NCBI RefSeq assembly: GCF_013409995.1
Contig: NZ_JACCBX010000013.1
Span: forward strand, 106,776-170,775
Reading direction: 5' to 3'
Length of the DNA stretch: 64,000 nt
Source of the DNA: Neobacillus driksii
GTDB lineage: Bacteria; Bacillota; Bacilli; Bacillales; Cytobacillaceae
Shown: piece by piece, positions 26,352 through 35,244 of the stretch
Layout of the letters: each line of letters begins with the position of its first letter
How positions within the stretch are numbered: position 1 is the stretch's first letter
The notes under the pieces: model-generated
Database searches by the model: none
The model's input: the letters and a program-made list of their open reading frames with translations, nothing else
Told to the model about the DNA's origin: nothing
Made by a program: the position numbers and the translations under genes

Positions 26352-28110
26352 TTTGATCAAAAACTCCTTTATAGTCTTGCGGAATGGAAATCATCACTGT
26401 TGTTCCATGGTCCACTTCACTTTCAATAGTTAAATAGGCTTGACCATTGTAAATTCCTTTAAGACGTTCATTTATATTAAAAAGAGCTGTGCCATTTCCT
26501 TTTTTCGAATCTACGATTTGCTTCCCTAACACTCCAATCCTATCTCTAGGGATGCCCTTTCCGTTATCAGCAACAATAATTTGCAATTGATTATTTTCGA
26601 AAAAAATCCGGATTGCTATTTTCCCTTCGGATTTACTTCTAGGAAAGCCATAATGTATTGCATTTTCTACCAATGGCTGCAGGGTAAACGGAGGAATCAA
26701 CAGCTCTTCGAGACCTGGTTCAATTTGAAAATCTACGAAATACTTATTCGGAAAACGGGTCTGTTCCAAAGATAGATAAGCCCTGACATTTGCTAATTCC
26801 TTTTCCAGCGGGAGGAGCATCTGCCTTGCTCCTTGGAGATTTCCACGAAAAAATGAACTGAGCTCCAACAGTAATTTACGAGCTTTATCTGCATCTGTTC
26901 GACAAAGTGCTGAGATTGTATTGATACTATTAAATAAAAAGTGCGGATGGATTTGTGCCTGTAAGGCTTTTATTTCTGCATCTTTCAATAGCTTCGTCTG
27001 TCTTTCTGCTTCAGCAAGCTCGAGCTGTGTAGAAAAAAGATTAGCAAGTCCCTCTGCTAATTCCTGCTGTACCTTATCTAATTTTTCCGGCTCAGTATAG
27101 TACATTTTTAATGTACCGACGATTTTATTTTTCACCTTCAACGGCAGGACAATGGCGGCTTCTAAAGGACAATCATGATGAACGCAGAGAATTTCCTTCT
27201 TCGATCTTGCGATTGAAATTTTGCCGCTTTCAAGCACCTTTTTTGTCAAACCGGTCTCCGGTTTTGACTTAGGGATATGGTGGTCTAAAGCTGCGCCGAC
27301 ATGAGCTAGGACTTGATGGTCATCTGTAACTGAAACCGCATCAGCATCGGTTAGTTTTAGCATAATTTCCGCTATCTCCCCGCAGGAATGGATATTCAAG
27401 CCTTGTCGAAAATATGGCAGGGTTTGATCGGCAATAAGAAAGGCCAGGTTGGTTTGATTTGCACGAGTAACCTCTTTATCACGTTTAATTGCTCTAATTA
27501 TGAACATAAATAGCAATGTACCTAATCCATTGCCAAATATCATCGGTAAGCTAATAAACTCTACAAGGCTCCATGCTTGTTCAAACGGTTTAGCAAAAAC
27601 AAGAATGAGTAACATTTGTACGGATTCCAATATCATGCCTATCATTACAGCAAATCCTGCAGTAATTTGTTTTCCCATCAGTTTTCTTTTTCTACCAAAG
27701 TAGCCTGCAATAATCCCAGCTAAGATAGTAGAAATTCCGCAGGAAAATGCAGTGAAACCGCCAAGCGTGTAACGATGCATTCCAGCAATCAATCCTGCAC
27801 CAACACCAACCATCGGGCCACCAAGCAAACCACCTATGACAACCCCCATCACTCTTGTATTTGCCAGTGCACTCTCATGTTCTAATTCAGAAAGCCACGT
27901 TGCTCTATTAATAGAATTATAATGAACTTCAACCCCTGTATAATTACTAATGATCCCGAAGGCACCAAAAAGTAAAATAAGCAAGATTCTCTCATTTGTA
28001 TTGTGTTTGGTTTGAATAATATGACGAAATGACTTCATTTGCGAAAGCAAAAAAGCCACAATGACTATGATACCGACCTTTTCAAGCATTAATGCTGCTA
28101 AATTAAACAT
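26344..28110 (-). CDS. Sensor histidine kinase, LytS/BtsS-like
   Basis: About 588 residues. An N-terminal 5TMR_LYT membrane domain of five to six helices contains EVHYNSINRATWL and RVMGVVIGGLLGGPMVG. A GAF-like domain (about 225-365) follows, then a His_kinase domain with phosphoacceptor His392 in QIHPHFLFNSINTISAL, and an ATPase domain (VADNGKGIPRDR). The ATG at 28110 is spaced correctly from AAGGATGG; the GTG at 28116 is too close. The pair with the LytTR regulator and the adjacent cstA suggests sensing of pyruvate or a related overflow metabolite. Confidence 0.9.
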   Translation of the reverse strand: MFNLAALMLEKVGIIVIVAFLLSQMKSFRHIIQTKHNTNERILLILLFGAFGIISNYTGVEVHYNSINRATWLSELEHESALANTRVMGVVIGGLLGGPMVGVGAGLIAGMHRYTLGGFTAFSCGISTILAGIIAGYFGRKRKLMGKQITAGFAVMIGMILESVQMLLILVFAKPFEQAWSLVEFISLPMIFGNGLGTLLFMFIIRAIKRDKEVTRANQTNLAFLIADQTLPYFRQGLNIHSCGEIAEIMLKLTDADAVSVTDDHQVLAHVGAALDHHIPKSKPETGLTKKVLESGKISIARSKKEILCVHHDCPLEAAIVLPLKVKNKIVGTLKMYYTEPEKLDKVQQELAEGLANLFSTQLELAEAERQTKLLKDAEIKALQAQIHPHFLFNSINTISALCRTDADKARKLLLELSSFFRGNLQGARQMLLPLEKELANVRAYLSLEQTRFPNKYFVDFQIEPGLEELLIPPFTLQPLVENAIHYGFPRSKSEGKIAIRIFFENNQLQIIVADNGKGIPRDRIGVLGKQIVDSKKGNGTALFNINERLKGIYNGQAYLTIESEVDHGTTVMISIPQDYKGVFDQNA

Positions 28111-28224
28111 TTTCACCCATCCTTTAGTGCGGTCCGTGGCACCCTCACCAAACCTGTAAATACTTGGGACTAAAATGGAAGGATTTCAATATAGTTGATT
28201 GCCACCATATAATTAAAAACAAAA

Positions 28225-28256
28225 TAGCCCAACTTAAAAACTCAATTGGGCTATAA
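28225..28256 (-). terminator. Terminator after the gene at 28453
   Basis: TAGCCCAA pairs with TTGGGCTA over a 13-base loop; the minus strand continues TTTTGTTTTTAA. It isolates the LytS gene from the upstream small gene. Confidence 0.7.
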
Positions 28257-28452
28257 GCTATAATACCTTGGAATCCCCTCAGCTGGGAAGTTGTATTTGA
28301 AGAACCGATCCTATTATAACATTATTCTACTAGATTTAACTAAAGATGATTATTGTTTTGGGGAGATAAGAAATGAAAAGATTATCTGGAGGTATTTTCC
28401 AATATGTTACATAAGAAGATAATGATAATGATAGAATTTATAGCATAAAACA

Positions 28453-28773
28453 TTAGCCGAAATACACATTTACCCTCCCTTCTTTTTGAGCAGTTGCCAA
28501 ACAGTTTTGGATAAAATCCTGGATTTGTTTTAGATCCCAATCTCTTTCTGATAGGGATTTACCGTTTCCATATAATTGATTGTAGGTATTTAATGCTTTT
28601 TCAAGTTGATTAATTGAAAAGGTGGAACTTTTACCTGACCCGCTAACTCCTGCATAGAATTGATTTGCGTCTAGTAAACTGTAAAGGATGGTAGAATTAT
28701 AATTCCCCATGCTAAAACGAGCGTAAGCAATTTCTTCTCCTGAATTATTGAATCCTGAAATATCATGACCCAT
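28453..28773 (-). CDS. Conserved hypothetical protein, 106 residues
   Basis: A small soluble protein opening with GHDISGFNNSGEEIAYARFS and ending in GRVNVYFG. The pattern is shared with uncharacterised Bacillus proteins, but no function is known to me. A SGSGKSST stretch superficially resembles a P-loop, yet the protein lacks any ATPase fold. The start follows GAAGGAGG at good spacing. It is monocistronic, with a terminator about 200 bases downstream. Nothing recognised lies in 28774-29156. Confidence 0.65.
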   Translation of the reverse strand: MGHDISGFNNSGEEIAYARFSMGNYNSTILYSLLDANQFYAGVSGSGKSSTFSINQLEKALNTYNQLYGNGKSLSERDWDLKQIQDFIQNCLATAQKEGRVNVYFG

Positions 28774-29156
28774 TAGTGATCCTCCTTCATAAATTTATTT
28801 GTCTTAGGAAACTTATAAATGATTATATGTTTACATGGTTACCACTCCCTTCAAGTTTTGTTAGTAAACTATTGGAATAAATGGGTGTTACGGCAGGAAA
28901 ATGTGAAGATTCGATATGGAGGTTGTTCAATAAGATTATCATCATTTGAAAGTAGAATTTACTATTAGAGGTTATCATAAACACATTGTTTTAATCGGGA
29001 AATGATGGAGGACAGAAACATCAAAAGTTTGGAAGTGTAATTTTTTTATCGTTATTCTCATTTGTCTAGAACCTATTTGATAGAATAATATCATATTAGA
29101 CCTTAGATAAATTCAGTCTTTTCAAAGGCTTTTCTACAATTCTGTGAACCTCAAAG

Positions 29157-29200
29157 GAAAAGCCGACTTCCTTTTTTTAACAAGTAAGTCGGCTTTTTAT
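29157..29200 (-). terminator. Terminator after the MMPL gene (bidirectional)
   Basis: AAAAGCCGACTT pairs with AAGTCGGCTTTT across a 17-base loop, directly after the MMPL stop codon. Confidence 0.85.
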
Positions 29201-32200
29201 TTATATTACTTTTTCCTCTAAATTTAAGTCAGCTTTCTTTTTTCTAGAGAATACGTTCACCAAGGTATCTGGCAGGGCGATCATAGCTGGTAAAAAGATA
29301 GGAAGCAGTACAAAGCAAAGTACAATCAGTCCTGTAATGACCGCTATGGCCAATTCAGATAAAAGGATGATTCCAGAAGGCATAAGTGTCGCAAATGTGC
29401 CTCCAAGGATGATGACTGCAGCAATAATGACACCGCCTATATGTCTTGAAGCCGTAACAATTGCCTCCTTCTGCGACATATGAGGGTATTCCTTAAAGCG
29501 CATCATTAAAAAGATACTGTAGTCTACTCCCAAGGCGACAATAATGATAAACGAGAAGAAAGGAACAAAGGAGGAAATCCCTTCAAGCCCCTGCAAATCT
29601 ATAAATATATAATTTATGATGAACATCGCCGCATAGTAGGAACCTAAAAGCGATGCCGTTATGAAAACTGGTGTCCAGAACGACCGAATAACGAAGAACA
29701 GTACCAGCAAAACTCCGATAATGACAATCGTCGTCGATCTGTTTAAATCCCTGCTTAATACATCATTCATATCTTTGGTTGTAGCACTTGGTCCAGATGT
29801 GCCAAACTTAGCATCTGAAAGATTATTGCCTTTCAGTCCATTAGAAACCTCTGCATTAATTTTATTAATGGTACTTAAAGCTTCTTTTGAATAAGGATCA
29901 TCTTTTAATACAATGATCATTTTGGTAATTTTTCTATCCTCAGACATAAATGAGTCCAACGATTTTTCAAAGTTTTTGTCGTTCAAGGCTTCCTTTGGAA
30001 TAAAGAAAGTTTTATTTGTTTTATACTGTGTTAAGAATCCATTCGTTTGCCCAAGTCCGTCAGAAATTTGCTTTAATCCGCCGTTTACTTCAGAAAGTTG
30101 TTGTCCAAAGATGCTGAACCCATTGAGACCATCGGCAAGCTGCTGCTGACCACTTTTCATCTCACCGAGCCCTGAGGCTACAGTTTTCATATTGGCTACA
30201 ATAGTCCCTATTCCTGAAGAGGCTTGATCAAGGCCGCTTTCGAGCTGTTTCAAACCGGCTGCCATTTGGGATATGCCGTCGCTGATACTGGAAAGATTTT
30301 TATTGGTTTCAGCAAATCCTGTAGTTGCAGCATTATAATTTTCATTTAATGTTTGAATTCCTTCAGGTGTAATCTGACTTAATGACGAGGATAATTGGTC
30401 AATTGTTAGCTTTAATCCTTGAAAATTCCCATCAGAGTCGGCACCGGAATAACTTTTACCCAGTTCTGTCACCATGAATTGCATCTGTGAAAGTGCACTT
30501 TTTACTCCCAGAAGAGCCTGTGCTGCACCCTGATAGTGAGTCCCCATCTCAGCGTAACCAGCCTGCATTTTCCTATAATTATCTGCTAACAGTGATACGC
30601 CGCTGCTCATTTTTGTGAGATTTGTTTCAATGGCAGCAATACCGCTAGTAATTGTTTGTGAAGAACTTGATCCATTATCGATACCATTCTGAATTTGGAT
30701 TAACCCATTTGTTAAGGCAATCATACCTTCTTCAAGCTTTGCTGTACCATCAACCATTTGGTTGACCTGAGAAAAATCTGCCGCTCCTAGCTTTTCTTGA
30801 GCCAGTTTCAGCCCATCATTTATTTGATCGACACCATTTTGAGTCTGTGACACACCATCCGTAACAGAGCTCATCTGACTATCAACGTAAAACTCTTCAA
30901 TTGGCTTACCCAAAGGCTGTGTGACCGAAGAAACCTGCTTCACGCCTTCAATACTTTTAATTCTTTCTGTTACGTCATCAATTACAGCAAGTGATTCATT
31001 ATTATTTAACGCTTTACTATTTTCAATCACAACCGTTGCAGGCATTGCCTGGCCTTTCCCAAAATGATCCGCAACAATATTAAATCCTTTCGAAGATGGA
31101 TATTTGTTTCCCAGTTCACCAACGGTATCAAAGTTAAGCTTTTCTTCATGCAAATATACCATTGGCACCAGAATTAAGAGAATGACAATCACTGTGATAA
31201 GTGGACGCTTTGTGGCAAAGGATGATGTTGTACCCCAGAACTTGTTTTCCTTATGCCCACTTATACTCTTCGATGGCCAGAAAAGTTTTTTTCCTAAGAC
31301 TTTCATAATAAAAGGAGTCAGCGTCAAAATTTCAAGCAACAGGATGGTTACACCTATTGCGACAACGACACCGGATTTATATATTGGTGATTCGGCAAAA
31401 ACGAGAGCAAGGAAAGCAATAAACACCGTGAGTATACTGTAAGCAATCGTTTTACCAGCCGTTTTATACGTGTTTACGATTGATTCATCGATGGAATGAC
31501 CGTGAGTCAGTTCTTCCCTAAATCGATTAAACAAAAGAATGTTGTAATCAGTACCAATACCAAAGAGGATTAGTACCAGGAGCATTTGAGTAAGACTTGT
31601 GATTGGAAAACCGGCTTTGTCAATTAATTGTGCTGCAATCCCCATAGAAACAAGATATGAAAAGGCTACTGCCACTAATGAAACCAAAGGCGTAACAACT
31701 GACCTAAACGTGATAATCAGTACGACTAAAATAAAGATAACAGTCAAGGCCGCACTCTTTTCCACTCCCGCAAGAGAAGCCTTCAGATAGTCGTTATTGA
31801 TAAAATCTTCCCCGCTTAAATAATATTCAACAGGAACATCACCGAGCTTCTTATCAAGGTCATTCTGGATATCATCGACTTCTCTGCCTTTCTTATCCAG
31901 CTTAAAGCTCACCATAACAGTTGTTTTATCTTTGGAAACCAATGAGCTTTTCGCCTCAGGCATGTTAAAGGGATCAATCATATCCGTAATCCCAAGCCCT
32001 TTCTTGCTATCACTAATTTCCATTATCGTATCACCGATAATTTTCATTTCAGCGTTAGAAATTTTATTTTTATCATAAAAAACGATGATGTTGTTTGTGC
32101 CTTTCGTCGTATCCATCTTTTTCAGGATATTGTCTGCGATAACAGAAGGGCTTTCACTGCTTGTTCCTTGCTGCCCTTTTTCCCTTAGAATGGCATTGAT

Positions 32201-32284
32201 GTCCGGCTGAAAGACAGTGAGCAATATGGTGGCAATTAACCAAATTGAAAAAATCGCCCAACGCCTTTTTATGATTTTATTCAC
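29201..32284 (-). CDS. MMPL/RND-family exporter with long helical extracellular domain (YdgH-like)
   Basis: About 1027 residues. Two RND-type membrane bundles flank a very long extracellular region: the first has GTDYNILLFNRFREEL and the second VDYSIFLMMRFKEYP, the usual proton-relay-type segments of MMPL proteins. Between them, about residues 440-770, lie many repeats of the kind GLxQIxxGLxxxxxGI, predicting extended helical hairpins as in YhgE/YdgH proteins. The GTG at 32284 is chosen because GGGGAGG precedes it and a basic residue cluster then begins the first helix; the frame is open to 32398. Such proteins export lipids, toxins or drugs. The TetR gene upstream is probably its repressor. 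Confidence 0.88.
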   Translation of the reverse strand: MNKIIKRRWAIFSIWLIATILLTVFQPDINAILREKGQQGTSSESPSVIADNILKKMDTTKGTNNIIVFYDKNKISNAEMKIIGDTIMEISDSKKGLGITDMIDPFNMPEAKSSLVSKDKTTVMVSFKLDKKGREVDDIQNDLDKKLGDVPVEYYLSGEDFINNDYLKASLAGVEKSAALTVIFILVVLIITFRSVVTPLVSLVAVAFSYLVSMGIAAQLIDKAGFPITSLTQMLLVLILFGIGTDYNILLFNRFREELTHGHSIDESIVNTYKTAGKTIAYSILTVFIAFLALVFAESPIYKSGVVVAIGVTILLLEILTLTPFIMKVLGKKLFWPSKSISGHKENKFWGTTSSFATKRPLITVIVILLILVPMVYLHEEKLNFDTVGELGNKYPSSKGFNIVADHFGKGQAMPATVVIENSKALNNNESLAVIDDVTERIKSIEGVKQVSSVTQPLGKPIEEFYVDSQMSSVTDGVSQTQNGVDQINDGLKLAQEKLGAADFSQVNQMVDGTAKLEEGMIALTNGLIQIQNGIDNGSSSSQTITSGIAAIETNLTKMSSGVSLLADNYRKMQAGYAEMGTHYQGAAQALLGVKSALSQMQFMVTELGKSYSGADSDGNFQGLKLTIDQLSSSLSQITPEGIQTLNENYNAATTGFAETNKNLSSISDGISQMAAGLKQLESGLDQASSGIGTIVANMKTVASGLGEMKSGQQQLADGLNGFSIFGQQLSEVNGGLKQISDGLGQTNGFLTQYKTNKTFFIPKEALNDKNFEKSLDSFMSEDRKITKMIIVLKDDPYSKEALSTINKINAEVSNGLKGNNLSDAKFGTSGPSATTKDMNDVLSRDLNRSTTIVIIGVLLVLFFVIRSFWTPVFITASLLGSYYAAMFIINYIFIDLQGLEGISSFVPFFSFIIIVALGVDYSIFLMMRFKEYPHMSQKEAIVTASRHIGGVIIAAVIILGGTFATLMPSGIILLSELAIAVITGLIVLCFVLLPIFLPAMIALPDTLVNVFSRKKKADLNLEEKVI

Positions 32285-32452
32285 CCTTGTATCCTCCCCG
32301 TTGTTATTTTGTCTGTTTGTTTTGTCCCGTAAGTCCGTTACATCAAAGAAATCCTTTTTCACATTAGTCACTATATCAAGGGATGAGGATGGGTTCAAAA
32401 AGCAAAATGAAACAAGTGCCTCAAAATACTACATTTATACAATTTTGTCTCA

Positions 32453-32983
32453 TTAAAACATCACCTGTTTAAAGATTTCAAACAACTCCTCTTTTTCGTA
32501 ATTGTATTCTTTACTCACCCAATTTTGTAGAATCGTCATAAATGCCACGGCATATAACTCACACATCACATCAGGATACTTCGACTGATTGATTTTAGTT
32601 GATATCGGGTCATCTCCTGTTTTGGAGTGTTCACGCATAATATCACTTGCAATTTTCACCATGCTTTTGAAAAATATATGCCCTTCAGATCCTAACAAAG
32701 TGTTTTCAAATAACACAAAATGGTCTTCGACATAATCAACTAGAAACCTAAAAGTGTCAGTATTCGATTTTTTATTTCTGCTAATAATCTCTTCAGATAA
32801 ATGATAAATAAAATCTCTTAACAGACTGTACTTATCTTCATAATAACGATAAAACGTAGTCCGATGAATCAATGCATCATCACATATATCTTTTATCGTG
32901 ATTGAAGAGAATCTTTTCGATTGCAACACATGTATAAAGCTTTGTATAATTTGGCGTCGTGTCCGTTCAGTCGTATAGTGCAT
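32453..32983 (-). CDS. TetR-family regulator of the MMPL exporter
   Basis: 176 residues. The N-terminal helix-turn-helix reads TRRQIIQSFIHVL, ITIKDICDDALIHRTTFYRY and YEDKYSLLRDF; the C-terminal domain is a divergent helical ligand-binding region. The ATG at 32983 is better placed relative to AAGGATG than the ATG at 32992. It lies immediately upstream of the MMPL gene on the same strand, so it probably represses both. A perfect 23-base palindrome occurs 75 bases before its start. Confidence 0.88.
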   Translation of the reverse strand: MHYTTERTRRQIIQSFIHVLQSKRFSSITIKDICDDALIHRTTFYRYYEDKYSLLRDFIYHLSEEIISRNKKSNTDTFRFLVDYVEDHFVLFENTLLGSEGHIFFKSMVKIASDIMREHSKTGDDPISTKINQSKYPDVMCELYAVAFMTILQNWVSKEYNYEKEELFEIFKQVMF

Positions 32984-33057
32984 CGTACACATCCTTGTAT
33001 AGGTTTTGGGTATTGATAAATTTCAAATACGTACTGTGTACTGGTTATAGGCTCAAT

Positions 33058-33080
33058 TATAGTAAAAGACTTTTACTATA
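33058..33080. promoter_or_regulatory. 23-base perfect palindrome upstream of tetR
   Basis: Two 11-base arms (33058-33068 and 33070-33080; core TAGTAAAAG/CTTTTACTA) are perfectly complementary around one central base. Length and symmetry fit a TetR-family operator; it lies next to, but outside, the dus terminator stem. Confidence 0.6.
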
Positions 33081-33082
33081 AC

Positions 33083-33121
33083 AAAAAAGAAGGTCTTGTC
33101 GGCAAAAACCGGAAAGACCTC
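33083..33121 (-). terminator. Terminator after dus
   Basis: On the minus strand GGTCTTTCCGG pairs with CCGACAAGACC (one bulge) and is followed by TTCTTTTTTG. Confidence 0.85.
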
Positions 33122-33127
33122 CTTCTA

Positions 33128-34108
33128 CTATTCCTCTGTCCCATCAACATTCTTTGTCCCAAAGTTATCGAGTAATGCACGCACTTCATCTGTTGATTTC
33201 GTGTTCATCAATTGATTCCTTAATTCTGCAGCTCCAGGGAATCCTTTGACATAAATTTTGAAAAAGCGGTGAAGCCCTGTGATGGAACGCGGCAGTACTT
33301 CCGCATATTGATCCTGAAGATCAAGCTGCAGTCTTAAAAGATCAAGGTATTCTTTACTACTATGCTCTTTTGGCTCTTTTTCAAATGCAAAAGGATTTTT
33401 AAAAATACCCCGCCCAATCATAACGCCATCAATATCATATTTTTCAGCAAGCTGCAGCCCAGTTTGACGGTCAGGAATGTCTCCATTGATTGTTAGTAGC
33501 GTATTTGGTGCGATCGTGTCAAGTAATTTTTTGATCTCCGGAATTAGCTCCCAATGCGCAGGGACTTGGCTCATTTCCTGTCTTGTACGTAAATGAATAG
33601 AAAGGTTTGCAATATCCTGTTTTAAAATATGCGTTAGCCACTCCTCCCACTCCTGAATGTCCTTATCGCCAAGTCGTGTTTTCACACTTACAGGCAGTCC
33701 ACCCGCTTTTGCTGCTTGAATAAGTTCTGCCGCTACGTCTGGACGCAGAATAAGCCCGCTGCCTTTTCCTCGCGATGCCACATTCGGTACAGGGCAGCCC
33801 ATATTAATATCGATGCCTTTAAATCCTAGTTCTGCCATCCCAATACTCATTTGACGGAAATATTCAGGATTATCTCCCCAAATATGTGCCACAATTGGCT
33901 GTTCATCTTCTGTAAAAGTCAAACGGCCACGCACACTTTTCATGCCCTCTGGATGACAATAGCTATCCGAGTTTGTAAACTCTGTGAAAAATACATCAGG
34001 TCGACCAGCTGCACTTACTACATGGCGAAAAACAAGATCTGTCACATCTTCCATTGGTGCAAGTACAAAAAATGGTCGTGGTAAATCACGCCAAAAATTT
34101 TCTTTCAT
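33128..34108 (-). CDS. tRNA-dihydrouridine synthase
   Basis: About 326 residues, a flavoenzyme that reduces uridines in tRNA. Family motifs are APMEDVTDLVFR (FMN site), INMGCPVPNVASRGKGSGLI with the catalytic Cys near residue 105-109, VKTRLG, LSIHLRTRQ and NGDIPDRQTG, and GVMIGRGIFKNPF. The ATG at 34108 fits the GAGAGGA site better than the TTG at 34120. It is distinct from the DusB-type copy normally found elsewhere in Bacillus genomes. It is monocistronic. Confidence 0.9.
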   Translation of the reverse strand: MKENFWRDLPRPFFVLAPMEDVTDLVFRHVVSAAGRPDVFFTEFTNSDSYCHPEGMKSVRGRLTFTEDEQPIVAHIWGDNPEYFRQMSIGMAELGFKGIDINMGCPVPNVASRGKGSGLILRPDVAAELIQAAKAGGLPVSVKTRLGDKDIQEWEEWLTHILKQDIANLSIHLRTRQEMSQVPAHWELIPEIKKLLDTIAPNTLLTINGDIPDRQTGLQLAEKYDIDGVMIGRGIFKNPFAFEKEPKEHSSKEYLDLLRLQLDLQDQYAEVLPRSITGLHRFFKIYVKGFPGAAELRNQLMNTKSTDEVRALLDNFGTKNVDGTEE

Positions 34109-34159
34109 ATATATATTCAAATCCTCTCATTATCGGTTAACTGGTCAATCCCTTATCCC

Positions 34160-34187
34160 AAAATTAAAAAGCAGAATGTCTCTGCTC
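34160..34187 (-). terminator. Short terminator between ribF-like gene and dus
   Basis: AGCAGA (34170-34175) pairs with TCTGCT (34181-34186); the minus strand continues TTTTTAATTTT. It probably ends the flavin-cluster transcript, about 250 bases after the ribF-like stop. Confidence 0.5.
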
Positions 34188-34207
34188 CTTTTACACTTAT
34201 ACCATGA

Positions 34208-34434
34208 CTAAGCACTTTTTATCAAATTCATAAAAAAGATTCGAAAAGAAAATGGGAAGAATACTGGACTGATAACGGTTTACAGGAAAAAGACCCCAAA
34301 ATCGTAAAAGTATTTTTTCACGAAATCAGGGTCAGTTTATTTTTGGGATTATTAACGCTTCTATTAATATTATCCTATTTAAGAAGGGAAATTGTAGAAT
34401 GGACTACAATCAACATAAATCAAAGGCTGAATAA
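34208..34434 (+). pseudogene. Possible membrane-protein remnant
   Basis: A plus-strand frame without a start codon runs from 34208 and reads protein-like (KRKWEEYWTDNGLQEKDPKI, then a hydrophobic VSLFLGLLTLLLILSYLRR segment) before entering the 3' end of the opposite gene. No family was recognised. It may be a decayed gene tail or chance. Confidence 0.2.
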
Positions 34435-35223
34435 TCAGCTTGGTATTGTTTTTAATTGCTCAACCCATTCTATCGTTAATAAATTGGATAGTATCGACAT
34501 TTCATGATGAATCTGAATATATTTTTTACACTTTACAGTTGCAACACACTCAATAGATGCATGTCGATCTTCAATCAATACTTTATAACTACCAACATTC
34601 GGTAACGAATAATTTGGCAGGATACCATTCTTTTGACAATATTTAGTTTTGTAAAAGCCTCCTAGTAAATTGGGTAATTCACTAAGCTTTCTTTCTATCA
34701 AGTGCTTCCGAATCAATGTCGAACTAATTTTTTGATTATTCCACTTTAGCTCCTCAACAACCGTTAGGCCTACTTGATGTGCAGCAGCATAATCTGCCAG
34801 TGTTTTAACGGTACCACTTGCTTTTGCACCATATGTGTAGTCAAAACCACAAATAATTTCCTTAGCATTCAAACCTATAACATAATCATCTAAAAAATCG
34901 TTTGCTTCTACTTTAGCTAATTCCTTTGTAAATTCTACAATATAAAAAATATCCACTTCAAGTTTTTCTAACTTTTCAATTTTTTGTTCTAGTGGCTCAA
35001 GATATGAGATTGCTATGTCCGAACATAAAACACTTTTGGGATGCGGGAAAAAAGAGAGAACCGCTAGTGATAAATTTTGTGCTTTTGCTTTTTCTTTAGC
35101 TGTTTGAATTACCTTTTGATGCCCTAAATGCACACCATCAAAGTAACCAAGGGCCATTGCTACATTAGGAGATGACTGTCTAATCTCTTGTAAGTTATTA
35201 GCATTCACATAGATTACCTTCAT
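34435..35223 (-). CDS. FAD synthetase / RibF-like protein
   Basis: 262 residues. The N-terminal nucleotidyltransferase domain is clear: ALGYFDGVHLGHQKVI, LSFFPHPKSVL, EIICGFDYTYG and the ISSTLIRKHL motif. In RibF it adenylates FMN to FAD. The C-terminal about 75 residues are shorter and weaker than a riboflavin kinase domain, with only NGILPNYSLPNVGSYKV recalling it, so kinase activity is doubtful. It follows the hydratase by 21 bases in a unit with a flavin reductase. A local FAD supply for the flavin monooxygenase of the same cluster is a reasonable inference. The housekeeping ribF lies elsewhere. Confidence 0.82.
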   Translation of the reverse strand: MKVIYVNANNLQEIRQSSPNVAMALGYFDGVHLGHQKVIQTAKEKAKAQNLSLAVLSFFPHPKSVLCSDIAISYLEPLEQKIEKLEKLEVDIFYIVEFTKELAKVEANDFLDDYVIGLNAKEIICGFDYTYGAKASGTVKTLADYAAAHQVGLTVVEELKWNNQKISSTLIRKHLIERKLSELPNLLGGFYKTKYCQKNGILPNYSLPNVGSYKVLIEDRHASIECVATVKCKKYIQIHHEMSILSNLLTIEWVEQLKTIPS

Positions 35224-35244
35224 TGCGATTCTCTCCTTTTTCTT

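Noticed and set aside
28640..28672. P-loop-like GSGKSST in the 106-residue protein at 28453
   Set aside because: The protein is far too small for a P-loop NTPase and the surrounding pattern does not form a Walker A strand-loop-helix.
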